This document shows, piece by piece, positions 18,943 to 26,382 of a DNA stretch of 26,382 nucleotides. A program made the translations under genes and the position numbers. Source of the stretch: Allomyces macrogynus ATCC 38327 (taxonomy: Eukaryota > Blastocladiomycota > Blastocladiomycetes > Blastocladiales > Blastocladiaceae); contig GG745366.1 in assembly GCA_000151295.1 (NCBI GenBank), forward strand, positions 33,276 to 59,657, written 5' to 3'. Position 1 is the first letter of the stretch. The number at the start of each line of letters is the position of its first letter. Under the pieces are notes generated by a model. That model saw only the letters and a program-made list of their open reading frames with translations, was not told the DNA's origin and searched no databases.

Positions 18943-20178
18943 TTAGTTCTCGACGAGGTTGGGCTTGAGCCCAATCAACCCGAGCGTATCAAACATTTGC
19001 TGGTCGGCGGTCCAGTCATTGTTGCCCGTCGTCAGCAGCTTGTCGCCCGTGAAGATCGAGTTGGCGCCGGCCATGAAGCACAGCGCCTGTTCCGGCATCC
19101 CCAGGCGGACACGGCCCGCCGACAACCGCACCATGGCGCGCGGCATGACGATGCGCGCCGTCGCAATCATGCGAATCAGGTCCCAGACGGGCACGGGTTC
19201 CTGGTTCTCGAGCGGGGTCCCGGGCACGGCGACGAGCGCGTTGACGGGCACCGACTCTGGGTGTTCCGGGAGCGTCGCGAGCGTGTGGAGCATCCCGACG
19301 CGGTCCGCTGCCGACTCGCCGAGCCCAATGATCCCGCCAGAGCACACCTTGATCCCGGCGTCGCGCACCTTGCCAATCGTATCCAACCGGTCGTCGTAGG
19401 TGCGCGTCGTGATAATGTTGCCGTAGTACTCGCGCGACGTGTCGAGGTTATGGTTGTAGGCCGAGAGCCCGGCCTCCTTGAGCTGCTGCGCCTGGTCGGC
19501 CGTCAACATGCCGAGCGTGCAGCACACTTCCATGCCCATGCCGCGAATCTCGGTGATATGGTTGAGCACCTTCTTGAAGTCGGTCTTGCGGCCCGCGGCC
19601 GTCCGCCAGGCGGCACCCATGCAGAACCGCGTCGACCCGGCCTCCTTGGCGCGCTTGGCCGCGGCCAGCACCTCGTCCTCGGGCAGCATCTTGCTGGCCT
19701 TGACACTGGTCGCGTGCTTGCTCGACTGCGGGCAGTACGAGCAGTCCTCGGAGCACCCGCCCGTCTTGATCGAGAGCAAAGTGCACTGCTGCACGGCACG
19801 CGGGTCGTGGAATTGACGGTGCACGGTGCTGCCGTAGTAGAGCAGGTCCATGACGGGCGAATCGTAAATGGCTTGGATCTCGTCGCGCGTCCAGTCGTAC
19901 CGCACGGACGCGGTCTGCGCGAACCGCGCGGCCGCGCTCGGCGCACGGTTGTCTTGCCGCACCTCGGTCGGGATCATGCTTGGTGGCGGCGGGATCGGCG
20001 TCGCGGCCGTTGTCGGCGTGGTCGTGGCCTCAGTCGCTTGAGGGGCGGCACGCGTGGTGTGCAGCAGGGCACGGCGCACGGCCGTAGCGGCCGCCGCGGG
20101 GGCGGCACGGCGCGTGGTTGCGGCGGTCGCGGTCGCAACGACGGCGGTCACGGCACGGGTAAGAGCTGGGCGCGGCAT
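18943..20178 (-). CDS. BIO2: Biotin synthase, mitochondrial type
   Basis: Radical-SAM enzyme that inserts sulfur into dethiobiotin, the last step of biotin synthesis. The 411-residue single-exon frame starts at 20178. Residues 1-50 are rich in Ala, Thr and Arg and lack acidic residues until the end, as in a mitochondrial presequence; a Pro/Thr linker follows to about 70. The [4Fe-4S] motif is C142-x3-C146-x2-C149 in [13 protein letters not shown]. Ligands of the second cluster are visible: Cys186 in RFCMGAAW, Cys219 in EVCCTLG, Cys279 in [12 protein letters not shown] and an Arg in RLSAGR (351-356). [12 protein letters not shown] (241-252) is also diagnostic. All key residues are present, and the length fits eukaryotic BioB plus leader. 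The gene is divergent from the acetoacetyl-CoA synthetase gene, 615 bp apart. Codons are strongly G/C-ending, like the neighbouring core genes. Confidence 0.96.
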   Translation of the reverse strand: MPRPALTRAVTAVVATATAATTRRAAPAAAATAVRRALLHTTRAAPQATEATTTPTTAATPIPPPPSMIPTEVRQDNRAPSAAARFAQTASVRYDWTRDEIQAIYDSPVMDLLYYGSTVHRQFHDPRAVQQCTLLSIKTGGCSEDCSYCPQSSKHATSVKASKMLPEDEVLAAAKRAKEAGSTRFCMGAAWRTAAGRKTDFKKVLNHITEIRGMGMEVCCTLGMLTADQAQQLKEAGLSAYNHNLDTSREYYGNIITTRTYDDRLDTIGKVRDAGIKVCSGGIIGLGESAADRVGMLHTLATLPEHPESVPVNALVAVPGTPLENQEPVPVWDLIRMIATARIVMPRAMVRLSAGRVRLGMPEQALCFMAGANSIFTGDKLLTTGNNDWTADQQMFDTLGLIGLKPNLVEN

Positions 20179-20793
20179 CGTGAAATTTGCTGATCGCGTT
20201 GAAGTGCTGCTGCAGGAAGGCGCTGGTCACAGTGGACAGGTACGGCGCAAGCACGGTCACGGATTGCTGGTGCAGACTGCGGGGGAGAGAGCACAGCAGC
20301 GGCACAGGTTGCCTTGGTGGTCGGTGTGGCCGTGGTGGTCAGCTCGTCGGCGGTGGTCGGAGCGCGCGAGTGTTGTGATTGCGGGGTGGATGAGAACGGA
20401 ACGCCAGAGTCTCACAGGTGTTGGGGCGCGGGTCTTGATGAAGGGAAACATTTCATTTTCTTGGTCGTGATCATCGTTGCTCAGGTTTTGCCAGGTTTTT
20501 TACAAACCATTGTCGCGGGCAAACCGACTTTGCGCCGCACCGGCCCCCACCACCCATTGCAGACCCGATTCTTCCGCGCTCCACACGGTCCACGACGGCA
20601 ACGTTACGGCCCCGCCACGGTTCTCGTCGTCTTCTCTTGTCCAGCCCCCCCGTCGCGCTCCGCTCTCTCCTCGTTCTCTTCACCAAGCGCCGCCGTGGCC
20701 AACACGCAACCTGTATCTCCGCCAGCGGACCATCCTGACCGGCAGCACCACCACGCCGAGTTCCGACCGTTCCCGCCCAGCGATTCTCCAAGC
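20179..20793. promoter_or_regulatory. Shared divergent promoter region of biotin synthase and acetoacetyl-CoA synthetase
   Basis: The 615-bp interval between the two start codons must hold both promoters. It is GC-rich with a pyrimidine-rich plus-strand segment (CCCCCCCGTCGCGCTCCGCTCT near 20644-20666) upstream of the synthetase start. No clear TATA box was seen. The plus-strand frame of the synthetase stays open upstream to 20314, but the extra sequence is low-complexity and outside the family's N-terminus, so it is treated as leader. Confidence 0.5.
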
Positions 20794-22896
20794 ATGACCA
20801 CGACCTCCAACACGACCACCGCCGCCGTGCCGCCCGTCATGTGGACGCCGCCCGCGGCGCTGCTGGCCTCGAGCCACATGACGCGCTTCTCGGCTTTCGT
20901 TGCTGCCAAGCGGCACCTCCCCGCCGTGCGCGTGCCGCTTCCGGCGACCTCGGGCCATACCGACAAGGACCGCGTCGATGCTGCCCTGGCCGATGCCGCG
21001 GGCAAGGCCTACCGTGCTCTGTACGAGTACTCGACGACGCGCATTGCCGATTTCTGGACCGACGTGCTCGAGTACACCAAGGTCCCCATCCACGGGTCGG
21101 CGAACCCGGCCGTTGACGAAAAGGCGCACATGGACGCGTTCCCGGAATGGTTCCCGAACGCGCGCGTCAACTTTGCCGAGGCGCTGCTTGCCCCGTGGCA
21201 CGGGTCCAACAAGACGGCCATTGTCGCGTCGACGGAAACGCTGCAGCTGCGGTCGCTCACGGGCGCCGAGTTGGTCGAGCAGGTACGCGTCATGGCCGCG
21301 GCGATGCGCGCGGCCGGTGTGGGCATTGGCGACCGCGTCGGCGGGTACATTGCCAATGGCATCGAGGCGATTGTCGCGATGCTTGCGGCGGCGTCGCTTG
21401 GCGCTATCTGGTCTTCGACGAGCCCGGATTTCGGCGTGACGGGTGTCCTGGACCGGTTTGCACAAATCAAGCCCAAGATTCTGTTTTCCATCAACGCCGT
21501 CTATTACAACGGTAAGGTGCACGACCATCTCGGTAAGCTGCACGATGTCGCGCAGGGGCTCGCCGACTGTGTTGAGAAGCTCGTTGTGATTCCGTTTGTC
21601 AAGGAGCATCCGACCGACCTCGGGCGGCTCAAGGTGACGGGTGGGCACATGCAGGTCATGACGCTCGACGCGTTCCTGGCGACGGGCGACAAGAAGGCGC
21701 CGCTTACCTTTACGCCGTTGCCGTTCAAGCACCCGATGTACATTCTCTTCTCGTCGGGCACGACGGGCAAGCCCAAGTGCATTGTGCATTCGGCTGGTGG
21801 CACGCTCTTGCAGCACCTCAAGGAACACGTGATTCACGGCAACCTTGGCCCGCAGGACGTCTTCTTCCAGTACACGACGACGGGCTGGATGATGTGGAAC
21901 TGGCTTGTCTCGGCGCTGGCCATTGGCACCACGATCGTCTGCTACGACGGGTCCCCGTTCAAGCCCAAGCCCGACGTGCTCTGGACGCTTGCCGACATGA
22001 CGAACGTGACTGCGTTTGGTACCTCGGCCAAGTACATTCAGTCCCTCCAGGACCTGGGCGTCGACGTGCAGGCGCACAACCTGACCAAGCTGCACTCGCT
22101 CTACTCGACCGGTTCCCCGCTCAAGCCCGAGTCGTACGACTACGTCTACGCCAAGATCAAGAAGAACCTGCTCCTGGGTTCCATCTCCGGCGGAACCGAT
22201 ATCGTCTCGCTCTTCGCGGGCCACAACACGAACCTGCCCGTCTACCGCGGCGAGCTGCAGTGCGCGTGCCTCGGAATGCGCATCGAGGCGTGGGACGATA
22301 ACGGCAAGCCCGTGGCGAACGGCACCGCCGGCGACCTCGTCTGCACCAAGGTCTTCCCGTGCATGCCCGTTTACTTCTGGAACGACCCGGACATGGCCAA
22401 GTACAAGGCCGCCTACTTTGACCACTTCCCGCACATCTGGTCGCACGGTGATTTCGTGCAGTTCACGCCCGGTACGGCCGGTGTCGTCATGCTCGGCCGG
22501 TCGGACGGGACGCTCAACCCCGCCGGTGTCCGGTTCGGGTCGGCGGAGCTCTACAACGTCCTCGACGCCGTCCCGGAAGTCGCCGACTCGTTGGCCGTCG
22601 GGCAAAAGGTTGGCGACGACGAGCGCGTGTGCTTGTTCCTGGTCATGGCCGAGGGCAAGACGCTGACGCCCGCGATCCGGGATGCGATCAAGGCCAAGAT
22701 TCGCGCGCAGTTGTCGCCGCGGCACGTTCCTGCCGTGATTGTGGCCGTCCCGGACATTCCCTACACGATCAACGGCAAGAAGGTGGAGGTCGCTGTCAAG
22801 CGCATTATTTCGGGTCAGAAGATTGTCCCGTCCGGCACGCTGCGGAACCCTGAGTCGCTCGATATCTTCTACAAGATTCCGGAACTGAAGCTGTAG
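20794..22896 (+). CDS. AACS: Acetoacetyl-CoA synthetase
   Basis: ANL-superfamily enzyme that activates acetoacetate to acetoacetyl-CoA with ATP. It lets ketone units enter sterol and fatty-acid synthesis or be recovered during leucine or lysine breakdown. The 700-residue intronless frame starts at 20794 (MTTTSNTTTAAVPPVMW); family members are about 650-680 residues. Diagnostic segments: FPNARVNFAEALL near 118, AIWSSTSPDFGV near 205, nucleotide loop YILFSSGTTGKPK (about 316-328), YTTTGWMMWNW near 359, SLYSTGSPLKPESYDYVY near 440, SGGTDIV near 465, hinge region RSDGTLNPAGVRFG near 570, and PYTINGKKVEVAVK with catalytic Lys662. The combination of GSPLKPESYDYVY, NPAGVRFG and NGKKVEV points to AACS rather than acetyl-CoA synthetase. 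There is no PTS1 tail (ends ELKL) or leader, so a cytosolic location is likely. Confidence 0.95.
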   Translation: MTTTSNTTTAAVPPVMWTPPAALLASSHMTRFSAFVAAKRHLPAVRVPLPATSGHTDKDRVDAALADAAGKAYRALYEYSTTRIADFWTDVLEYTKVPIHGSANPAVDEKAHMDAFPEWFPNARVNFAEALLAPWHGSNKTAIVASTETLQLRSLTGAELVEQVRVMAAAMRAAGVGIGDRVGGYIANGIEAIVAMLAAASLGAIWSSTSPDFGVTGVLDRFAQIKPKILFSINAVYYNGKVHDHLGKLHDVAQGLADCVEKLVVIPFVKEHPTDLGRLKVTGGHMQVMTLDAFLATGDKKAPLTFTPLPFKHPMYILFSSGTTGKPKCIVHSAGGTLLQHLKEHVIHGNLGPQDVFFQYTTTGWMMWNWLVSALAIGTTIVCYDGSPFKPKPDVLWTLADMTNVTAFGTSAKYIQSLQDLGVDVQAHNLTKLHSLYSTGSPLKPESYDYVYAKIKKNLLLGSISGGTDIVSLFAGHNTNLPVYRGELQCACLGMRIEAWDDNGKPVANGTAGDLVCTKVFPCMPVYFWNDPDMAKYKAAYFDHFPHIWSHGDFVQFTPGTAGVVMLGRSDGTLNPAGVRFGSAELYNVLDAVPEVADSLAVGQKVGDDERVCLFLVMAEGKTLTPAIRDAIKAKIRAQLSPRHVPAVIVAVPDIPYTINGKKVEVAVKRIISGQKIVPSGTLRNPESLDIFYKIPELKL

Positions 22897-23363
22897 AGGC
22901 GTGGTCGCCGAGGTGGTGGTGGTGGTGGTGGTGGTGGAGAAGGGGCCCTGGCGCGCGTCGAGTCGCGCAGGGCCCGGGCATTTTCGTATTGCGCGTTGAT
23001 TTTGGGGCGTTTTGTCGTGTTCGTTTTGGCGTTTGGTCGCGGGGATTGCTCGGCCGTGTAACCAAGTTGATTGCTCTGTTGATCTCTCCTCACTATGGCC
23101 CTTGGCAGGTGCAACCCGCGCACGCGCTCAACCCGAAAGACATGAGATTGCTTGGCAGCTTCGAATCACCGACAACGCTCGCTGCCCCGCGTTAGGTCGA
23201 CATGAGCGTGATTGTAATCACGTCGCGATTCAATTATTTCACGACCGCTCCGGCGACACTAAATCAGCGCGACAACCCGACCACGCCGAACCCATCGTCG
23301 TCCAAATCAACCAGCTTGAAATCACGATGCAAATGCAACCACGCTATATTATCCATCCCCAAC
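22897..23363. other. Convergent interval between AACS and thioesterase genes
   Basis: Holds the 3' untranslated regions of two genes facing each other. It starts with a (GGT)n tract, followed by an inverted GC-rich segment GGGCCCTGGCGCGCG / CGCGCAGGGCCC at about 22945-22976 that could form a stem-loop. No open frame with recognisable protein character was found. Confidence 0.5.
22912..22937 (+). repeat. (GGT)8 trinucleotide repeat
   Basis: A perfect GGT repeat of 26 nt lies 16 nt after the AACS stop codon, in the presumed 3' untranslated region. G-quadruplex formation and length polymorphism are possible. Confidence 0.9.
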
Positions 23364-23975
23364 TCACGCCATCACGGCTTTGGGCCGCGGCGCATACTTT
23401 GCGATCCCCGTGCACACCGAGCACGTCCTGCCCTGCGCATCCTTCATCTCGGCACTCACATACACGATCCCGGCGCGCCGCGCGACCGAATCCACGCGCG
23501 CGGACATCACCACCGGCAACTCGAGCGGGCACGGGCGCATGAAATTCACGGACACGTTCATCGTCGCCGCGTTATTCCGCACGCCGTCGTCGATGCCCTC
23601 GGGGTGCGCGCCGAGCGAGTGCGCCAGGGAACCAACGATCATGTCGTATAACCCGGCAATGACGCAGCCGTTGAGGACTTGTTCGCCGGAACGGCCGCCG
23701 TAATGCAGCGGCAGGTCGGTGCGGAGCAGGTGGATGGTCGCGGTCGCGTCCGGGTGGATGGTAAGCCGTGCGTGGGTGGCCGCGGCGAACCCGAAGTTGT
23801 CACGGAAGAACGAGTGCGTCGAGGCGATTTGCGCTTGCGTCAGGTGCAGCACCGGCTTGGTGGCGGTGGTGACGGCGCCGGTGGTTGCGGGGGCGGTCTT
23901 GGCAGCAGCGGCGGCGGCAGTGGCGGCATCGGCGGCGGCGGCGACCAGGTCAGCGGGCTTGTTGTCGAGAGTCAT
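23364..23975 (-). CDS. PaaI-type hotdog-fold thioesterase
   Basis: Predicted acyl-CoA thioesterase of the 4HBT/PaaI hotdog group, hydrolysing a CoA thioester; the substrate is unknown. The chosen start (MTLDNKPADLV) gives 203 residues, with an Ala/Thr-rich leader of about 40 residues. The frame remains open upstream to 24383, but that part is Pro/Ser/Arg-rich and non-conserved. The hotdog core is visible: DLPLHYGGRSGEQVLNGCVI before the central helix (IAGLYDMIVGSLAHSL), NVSVNFMRPCPLELPVVMSA on the following strands, then VYVSAEMKDAQGRTCSVCTG and IAKYAP. A Met-Asn-Val-Ser-Val-Asn-Phe strand preceded by a NNAAT segment resembles the family pattern. Its position beside AACS suggests lipid or CoA metabolism but is not proof. 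Confidence 0.75.
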   Translation of the reverse strand: MTLDNKPADLVAAAADAATAAAAAAKTAPATTGAVTTATKPVLHLTQAQIASTHSFFRDNFGFAAATHARLTIHPDATATIHLLRTDLPLHYGGRSGEQVLNGCVIAGLYDMIVGSLAHSLGAHPEGIDDGVRNNAATMNVSVNFMRPCPLELPVVMSARVDSVARRAGIVYVSAEMKDAQGRTCSVCTGIAKYAPRPKAVMA

Positions 23976-24900
23976 GGTGGGTCGGTTGTGGGGGGTGGAG
24001 TGTTCGAGGACAGAGACGGGGACGAGGACGAGCGGGTGTGCTGGTTGTTCGAGCGGTCGGATTGCGGGGACGTGCGTGACTTTGAAAGGGCCGGGGAGCG
24101 CGGGGACGACGGCGCGCTGGCGGAGAAAGAGCGGGGGCGGGAGAGCACACGTTCGTGGGAGGGCGGGCGGCCACGGAACCAAGCAGGACAGGGCCGGAGA
24201 GTGACGGAACCGGGGCTTGGGGTAACCAGCTGCAGCTGCAAGCGTGAGCGGGCAGCGTGCTGTGCAATCGGCGCCGCGCCGATCAGGCCAGTGCGGCGGA
24301 AATGATGGAGGCGCGAGACGCGAGACACCCTGAAGTGCGGGACATTCACGTGTGTGGCCAAATGTCGGTGTGTCTCGCGGCAAGTGCGGTTAAGTCGTGC
24401 GGCCAACCGCTGCCACTGCGGCCGTCCTGCAGCCGGGACAAGACGCCTTGCACGACGCTCCCATCGACGCCGGCCGCGAGCGCGCGAACGGCTTGATTCT
24501 GCTCTTGATCCCACCGCGCCTTGCGTCATCATCGTGCCACAAGACGCCACGCGCACGACAACGGCACGGTGAGGACCCACGACTGTGTGCTGCAACGCCG
24601 GCTCTCCCGACACGACGCCGACCGGGCCTGCCAAGACAACGACGACGGGGGGAGACGACGACGAGCGAAGTCGCATAGATACTTTATATAGACCCGAGGA
24701 CCCGTCGTGGTCGCGACGATCCTTGACGACCAATCCGTCAAGCCCGACCAGTCTTGGCGGCAGCAAATCACCACGGATCATCACGCCTCAGTCAATCATC
24801 GACCAGCCCGACCAGCTTAACCACCAACCGCCAGCTCGACCCGCTCTCAACCAGCTCCACCCAAGCTCTGACCCGCTCCACCCGCTCCACCGGCCCAACA
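23976..24900. promoter_or_regulatory. Divergent upstream region of thioesterase and the right-end plus-strand gene
   Basis: About 900 bp of GC-rich sequence between two divergent starts. The most specific signal is ACTTTATATAGAC at about 24681-24693, an isolated AT-rich TATA-like element some 210 bp before the ATG at 24901. A repeated GACCAGCCCGACCAG / GACCCGCTCCACC-like pyrimidine-purine pattern fills about 24760-24900 and may be a transcribed leader. No protein domain was recognised. Confidence 0.4.
24684..24691 (+). promoter_or_regulatory. TATA-like element
   Basis: TTATATAG in a locally GC-rich context (GATACTTTATATAGACCC) is the best TATA-box candidate in the window. It is placed suitably for a transcript leading to the ATG at 24901. 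It is nearly symmetric, so it could also serve the minus strand. Confidence 0.35.
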
Positions 24901-25806
24901 TGCTCGCCTATCCGACCCCGACCGGCTCCCCCGCCCCGCCGTCCCACCCCCACGCGGCCTCGGCGGTCGCGACCCCCACCCTCCCGGCGTTCGCGTCCCA
25001 CCCTGGCCCGTCGGCCGCCCGCGACCCTGCACCTGCCCGACCCGTCCCGCCGCGTTACATGCGTTCGCGTCCACCGCGACCGCGCACTTCTCCTCGCCGA
25101 CCTCGCCATGCACGACGCCAAGCTCGCAACTCACCTACCTCGCCGGTCTCGCAGCGCTTTTCCTCGCCCCGTTCCAGCGCGCCGTCTCCGCGGTCCTGGC
25201 CGACGGCGAGAAGAGCGGGCCGGTCGTTCTCGCGGGAGAAGTGCCCGTGGACCGCGGCGGGAATGGCGGATTGGGCGGTCCCGAACGTGCCCGCAATCTG
25301 GCCGCACCCGCTCGCGAGGATCTTGGCCCGCGGAAGCCGCGCTCGTCTGGTCACCCGCGGTACCAACGACGGAGTTGGCGACGTTGTTGGGGATCCGGTG
25401 CGCGCTGCTCGCGTCCGCGTGCGCAAGCCCGCCCGCGGCCGATTCCGAGGTGGTCACCTCCATCTTGCACGCCGCGCACGGCACGTCCCCACTCGCCCCG
25501 CGCGTCCTGGCACCTGCACTCGCGCACGTCATGAAACGCGCCGTGCACGTGCACGACGGCCCGCGGATCGAGACGTTTGGCGGATCAGTGGGTGGATTTC
25601 CGCTGGTCGTCGTGGTCGTCGACGACGGGATCCCGGTGGTCGCAGTCCGTCGAGTTGGGCCGCACCCGGGTGCCGCGGGGGCCAGGGCGCGGCGGATGCG
25701 GTCGCGCGATGAGTTTGAGGTGGATGGTATGAGCGAGGAAGATGAGGCCGTGGATGTGCGGGAGCGGCCAGTGGGATGGACGGCGAGTAAGCGGATGCGC
25801 CGGTAA
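24901..25806 (+). pseudogene. Unrecognised coding-like stretch with changing frame
   Basis: From the ATG at 24901 the first frame reads a Pro/Ala-rich start (MLAYPTPTGSPAPPSHPH). Protein-like sequence then appears in other frames: LADLAMHDAKLATHL near 25095-25138, LTYLAGLAALFLAPFQRAVS and SGPVVLAGEVPVDRGG near 25130-25260, VPAIWPHPLARILA near 25288-25330, and finally a long open stretch from about 25330 to the TAA at 25804-25806. That last stretch includes TTELATLLGIRCALLASACA, SILHAAHGTSPLAPRVLAPA, VMKRAVHVHDGPRIETFGG and an acidic then basic tail ending in SKRMRR. I found no convincing GT-AG introns to join them, so single-base indels (true or assembly errors in GC-rich DNA) are likely. No family recognised. 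Confidence 0.35.
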
Positions 25807-26111
25807 TGAATGAGTTTTGCATTGATGTGGCATCGGGAGTGGAGAAAATAATGGTTGTGGACGCGAAAGAGGAAGGTACAGACAGTGAAAGAAATAAAGA
25901 CAACGCGCCGAGCCGCAGGGGGGAGGGGTACGCGGCGAGAAGGGCATCAGCAATGAACGAATGGAAGGGGCACGAACGGAAGGGGCACGAACGGAATCCG
26001 AGACACACACGCGCGCGCGAGCGAGCCCACGCGGTGGAGAGCATGCACGCGGCGGTGGAGGGCACAGTGAGGGGGTAACAACAGAGCAAAGAGTAAATGG
26101 AACGGGGACAT

Positions 26112-26133
26112 GGGGGGGGGGGGGGTGGGGGGG
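26112..26133 (+). repeat. G14-T-G7 tract
   Basis: Fourteen G, one T and seven G in a row, directly before the AT-rich right end. Strong G-quadruplex potential and a likely site of sequencing slippage. Confidence 0.9.
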
Positions 26134-26139
26134 ATTCGT

Positions 26140-26382
26140 ACTTTCTCAATTTCGATACGCCCCCCAAATTGCAAAGTTTAATAATCGTGGAAATTTTGGG
26201 GATTCATATCTGGTATTTCGGAAATGTTTAGAATAGCCGAGAGATGGTTCTTCGTTTCCCTAGTTGCTTATTTTTTTCCCTTTTTTTGTTTAAAAATATA
26301 AGAAACATTTAAGATGTTTTTTTTCAATAATTCCCGATCTGTTGGTACTCCGATTGGTCTTTTTTTGTATTGCAAACCATCT
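26140..26382. other. Abruptly AT-rich right end
   Basis: After the G tract the sequence changes within a few bases to AT-rich DNA with many T and A runs (TTATTTTTTTCCCTTTTTTTG, TTAAAAATATAAG, GATGTTTTTTTTC). No open frame or repeat family was recognised. It may be a mobile-element end, organelle-derived DNA, an AT-rich intergenic isochore or a contig-join artefact. Confidence 0.6.

Noticed and set aside
18787..20193. 468-codon plus-strand frame opposite biotin synthase
   Set aside because: Shadow of the biotin synthase gene; it starts inside the G15 run and shows no family motifs.
20680..22725. 681-codon minus-strand frame opposite acetoacetyl-CoA synthetase
   Set aside because: Arg-rich antisense shadow of a strongly conserved ANL enzyme with GC-ending codons.

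Overview
The window looks like GC-rich, intron-containing eukaryotic nuclear DNA. The best fit is an early-diverging, zoosporic-type fungus such as a Blastocladiomycota or chytrid relative, but this is an inference from gene content. Supporting points: a cytoplasmic dynein 1 heavy chain; a biotin synthase with a mitochondrial-type leader; an acetoacetyl-CoA synthetase; a tyrosine-kinase-like (TKL) kinase; a DUF6589 protein; and many short GT-AG introns (about 48-121 nt), often with GTACGT-like donors and CTRAC-like branch sites. No rRNA, tRNA, CRISPR array or bacterial operon signal was seen.

Layout. (1) 1-3134, minus: the 5' three exons of the cytoplasmic dynein 1 heavy chain, running off the left edge. 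(2) 3135-5836: gene-poor DNA with one probable decayed coding fragment on the plus strand. (3) 5837-9244, minus: a MLKL-like helical N-terminus, a TKL (pseudo)kinase and 15 tandem 26-residue leucine-rich repeats. Splice phases suggest these form one gene. (4) 9893-13147, plus: an eight-exon DUF6589 protein of 919 codons, facing tail-to-tail a RecQ-like helicase (13445-15866, minus) that carries a Walker A lesion and C-terminal frame breaks. (5) 16629-18081, minus: a 5'-truncated hAT transposase. (6) 18217-18649, plus: a three-exon, 86-residue single-pass membrane protein. (7) 18943-22896: biotin synthase and acetoacetyl-CoA synthetase, transcribed divergently from one 615-bp interval. (8) 23364-23975, minus: a PaaI-type hotdog thioesterase. 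(9) 24901-25806, plus: an unrecognised coding-like stretch whose frame changes. (10) 26140-26382: an abrupt switch to AT-rich sequence.

The two flanks hold conserved housekeeping genes with strongly G/C-ending codons. The middle (about 4.2-18.1 kb) has weaker GC bias and contains repeat proteins, helicase, DUF6589 and transposase sequences, so it reads as an accessory island between core genes. The most interesting candidates are the MLKL-like helix bundle-pseudokinase-LRR protein, which resembles immune or cell-death receptor architectures, and the DUF6589/RecQ pair, which may be one two-gene mobile or ex-mobile unit. All exon borders were read by eye from splice signals and phase and have not been tested against transcripts.
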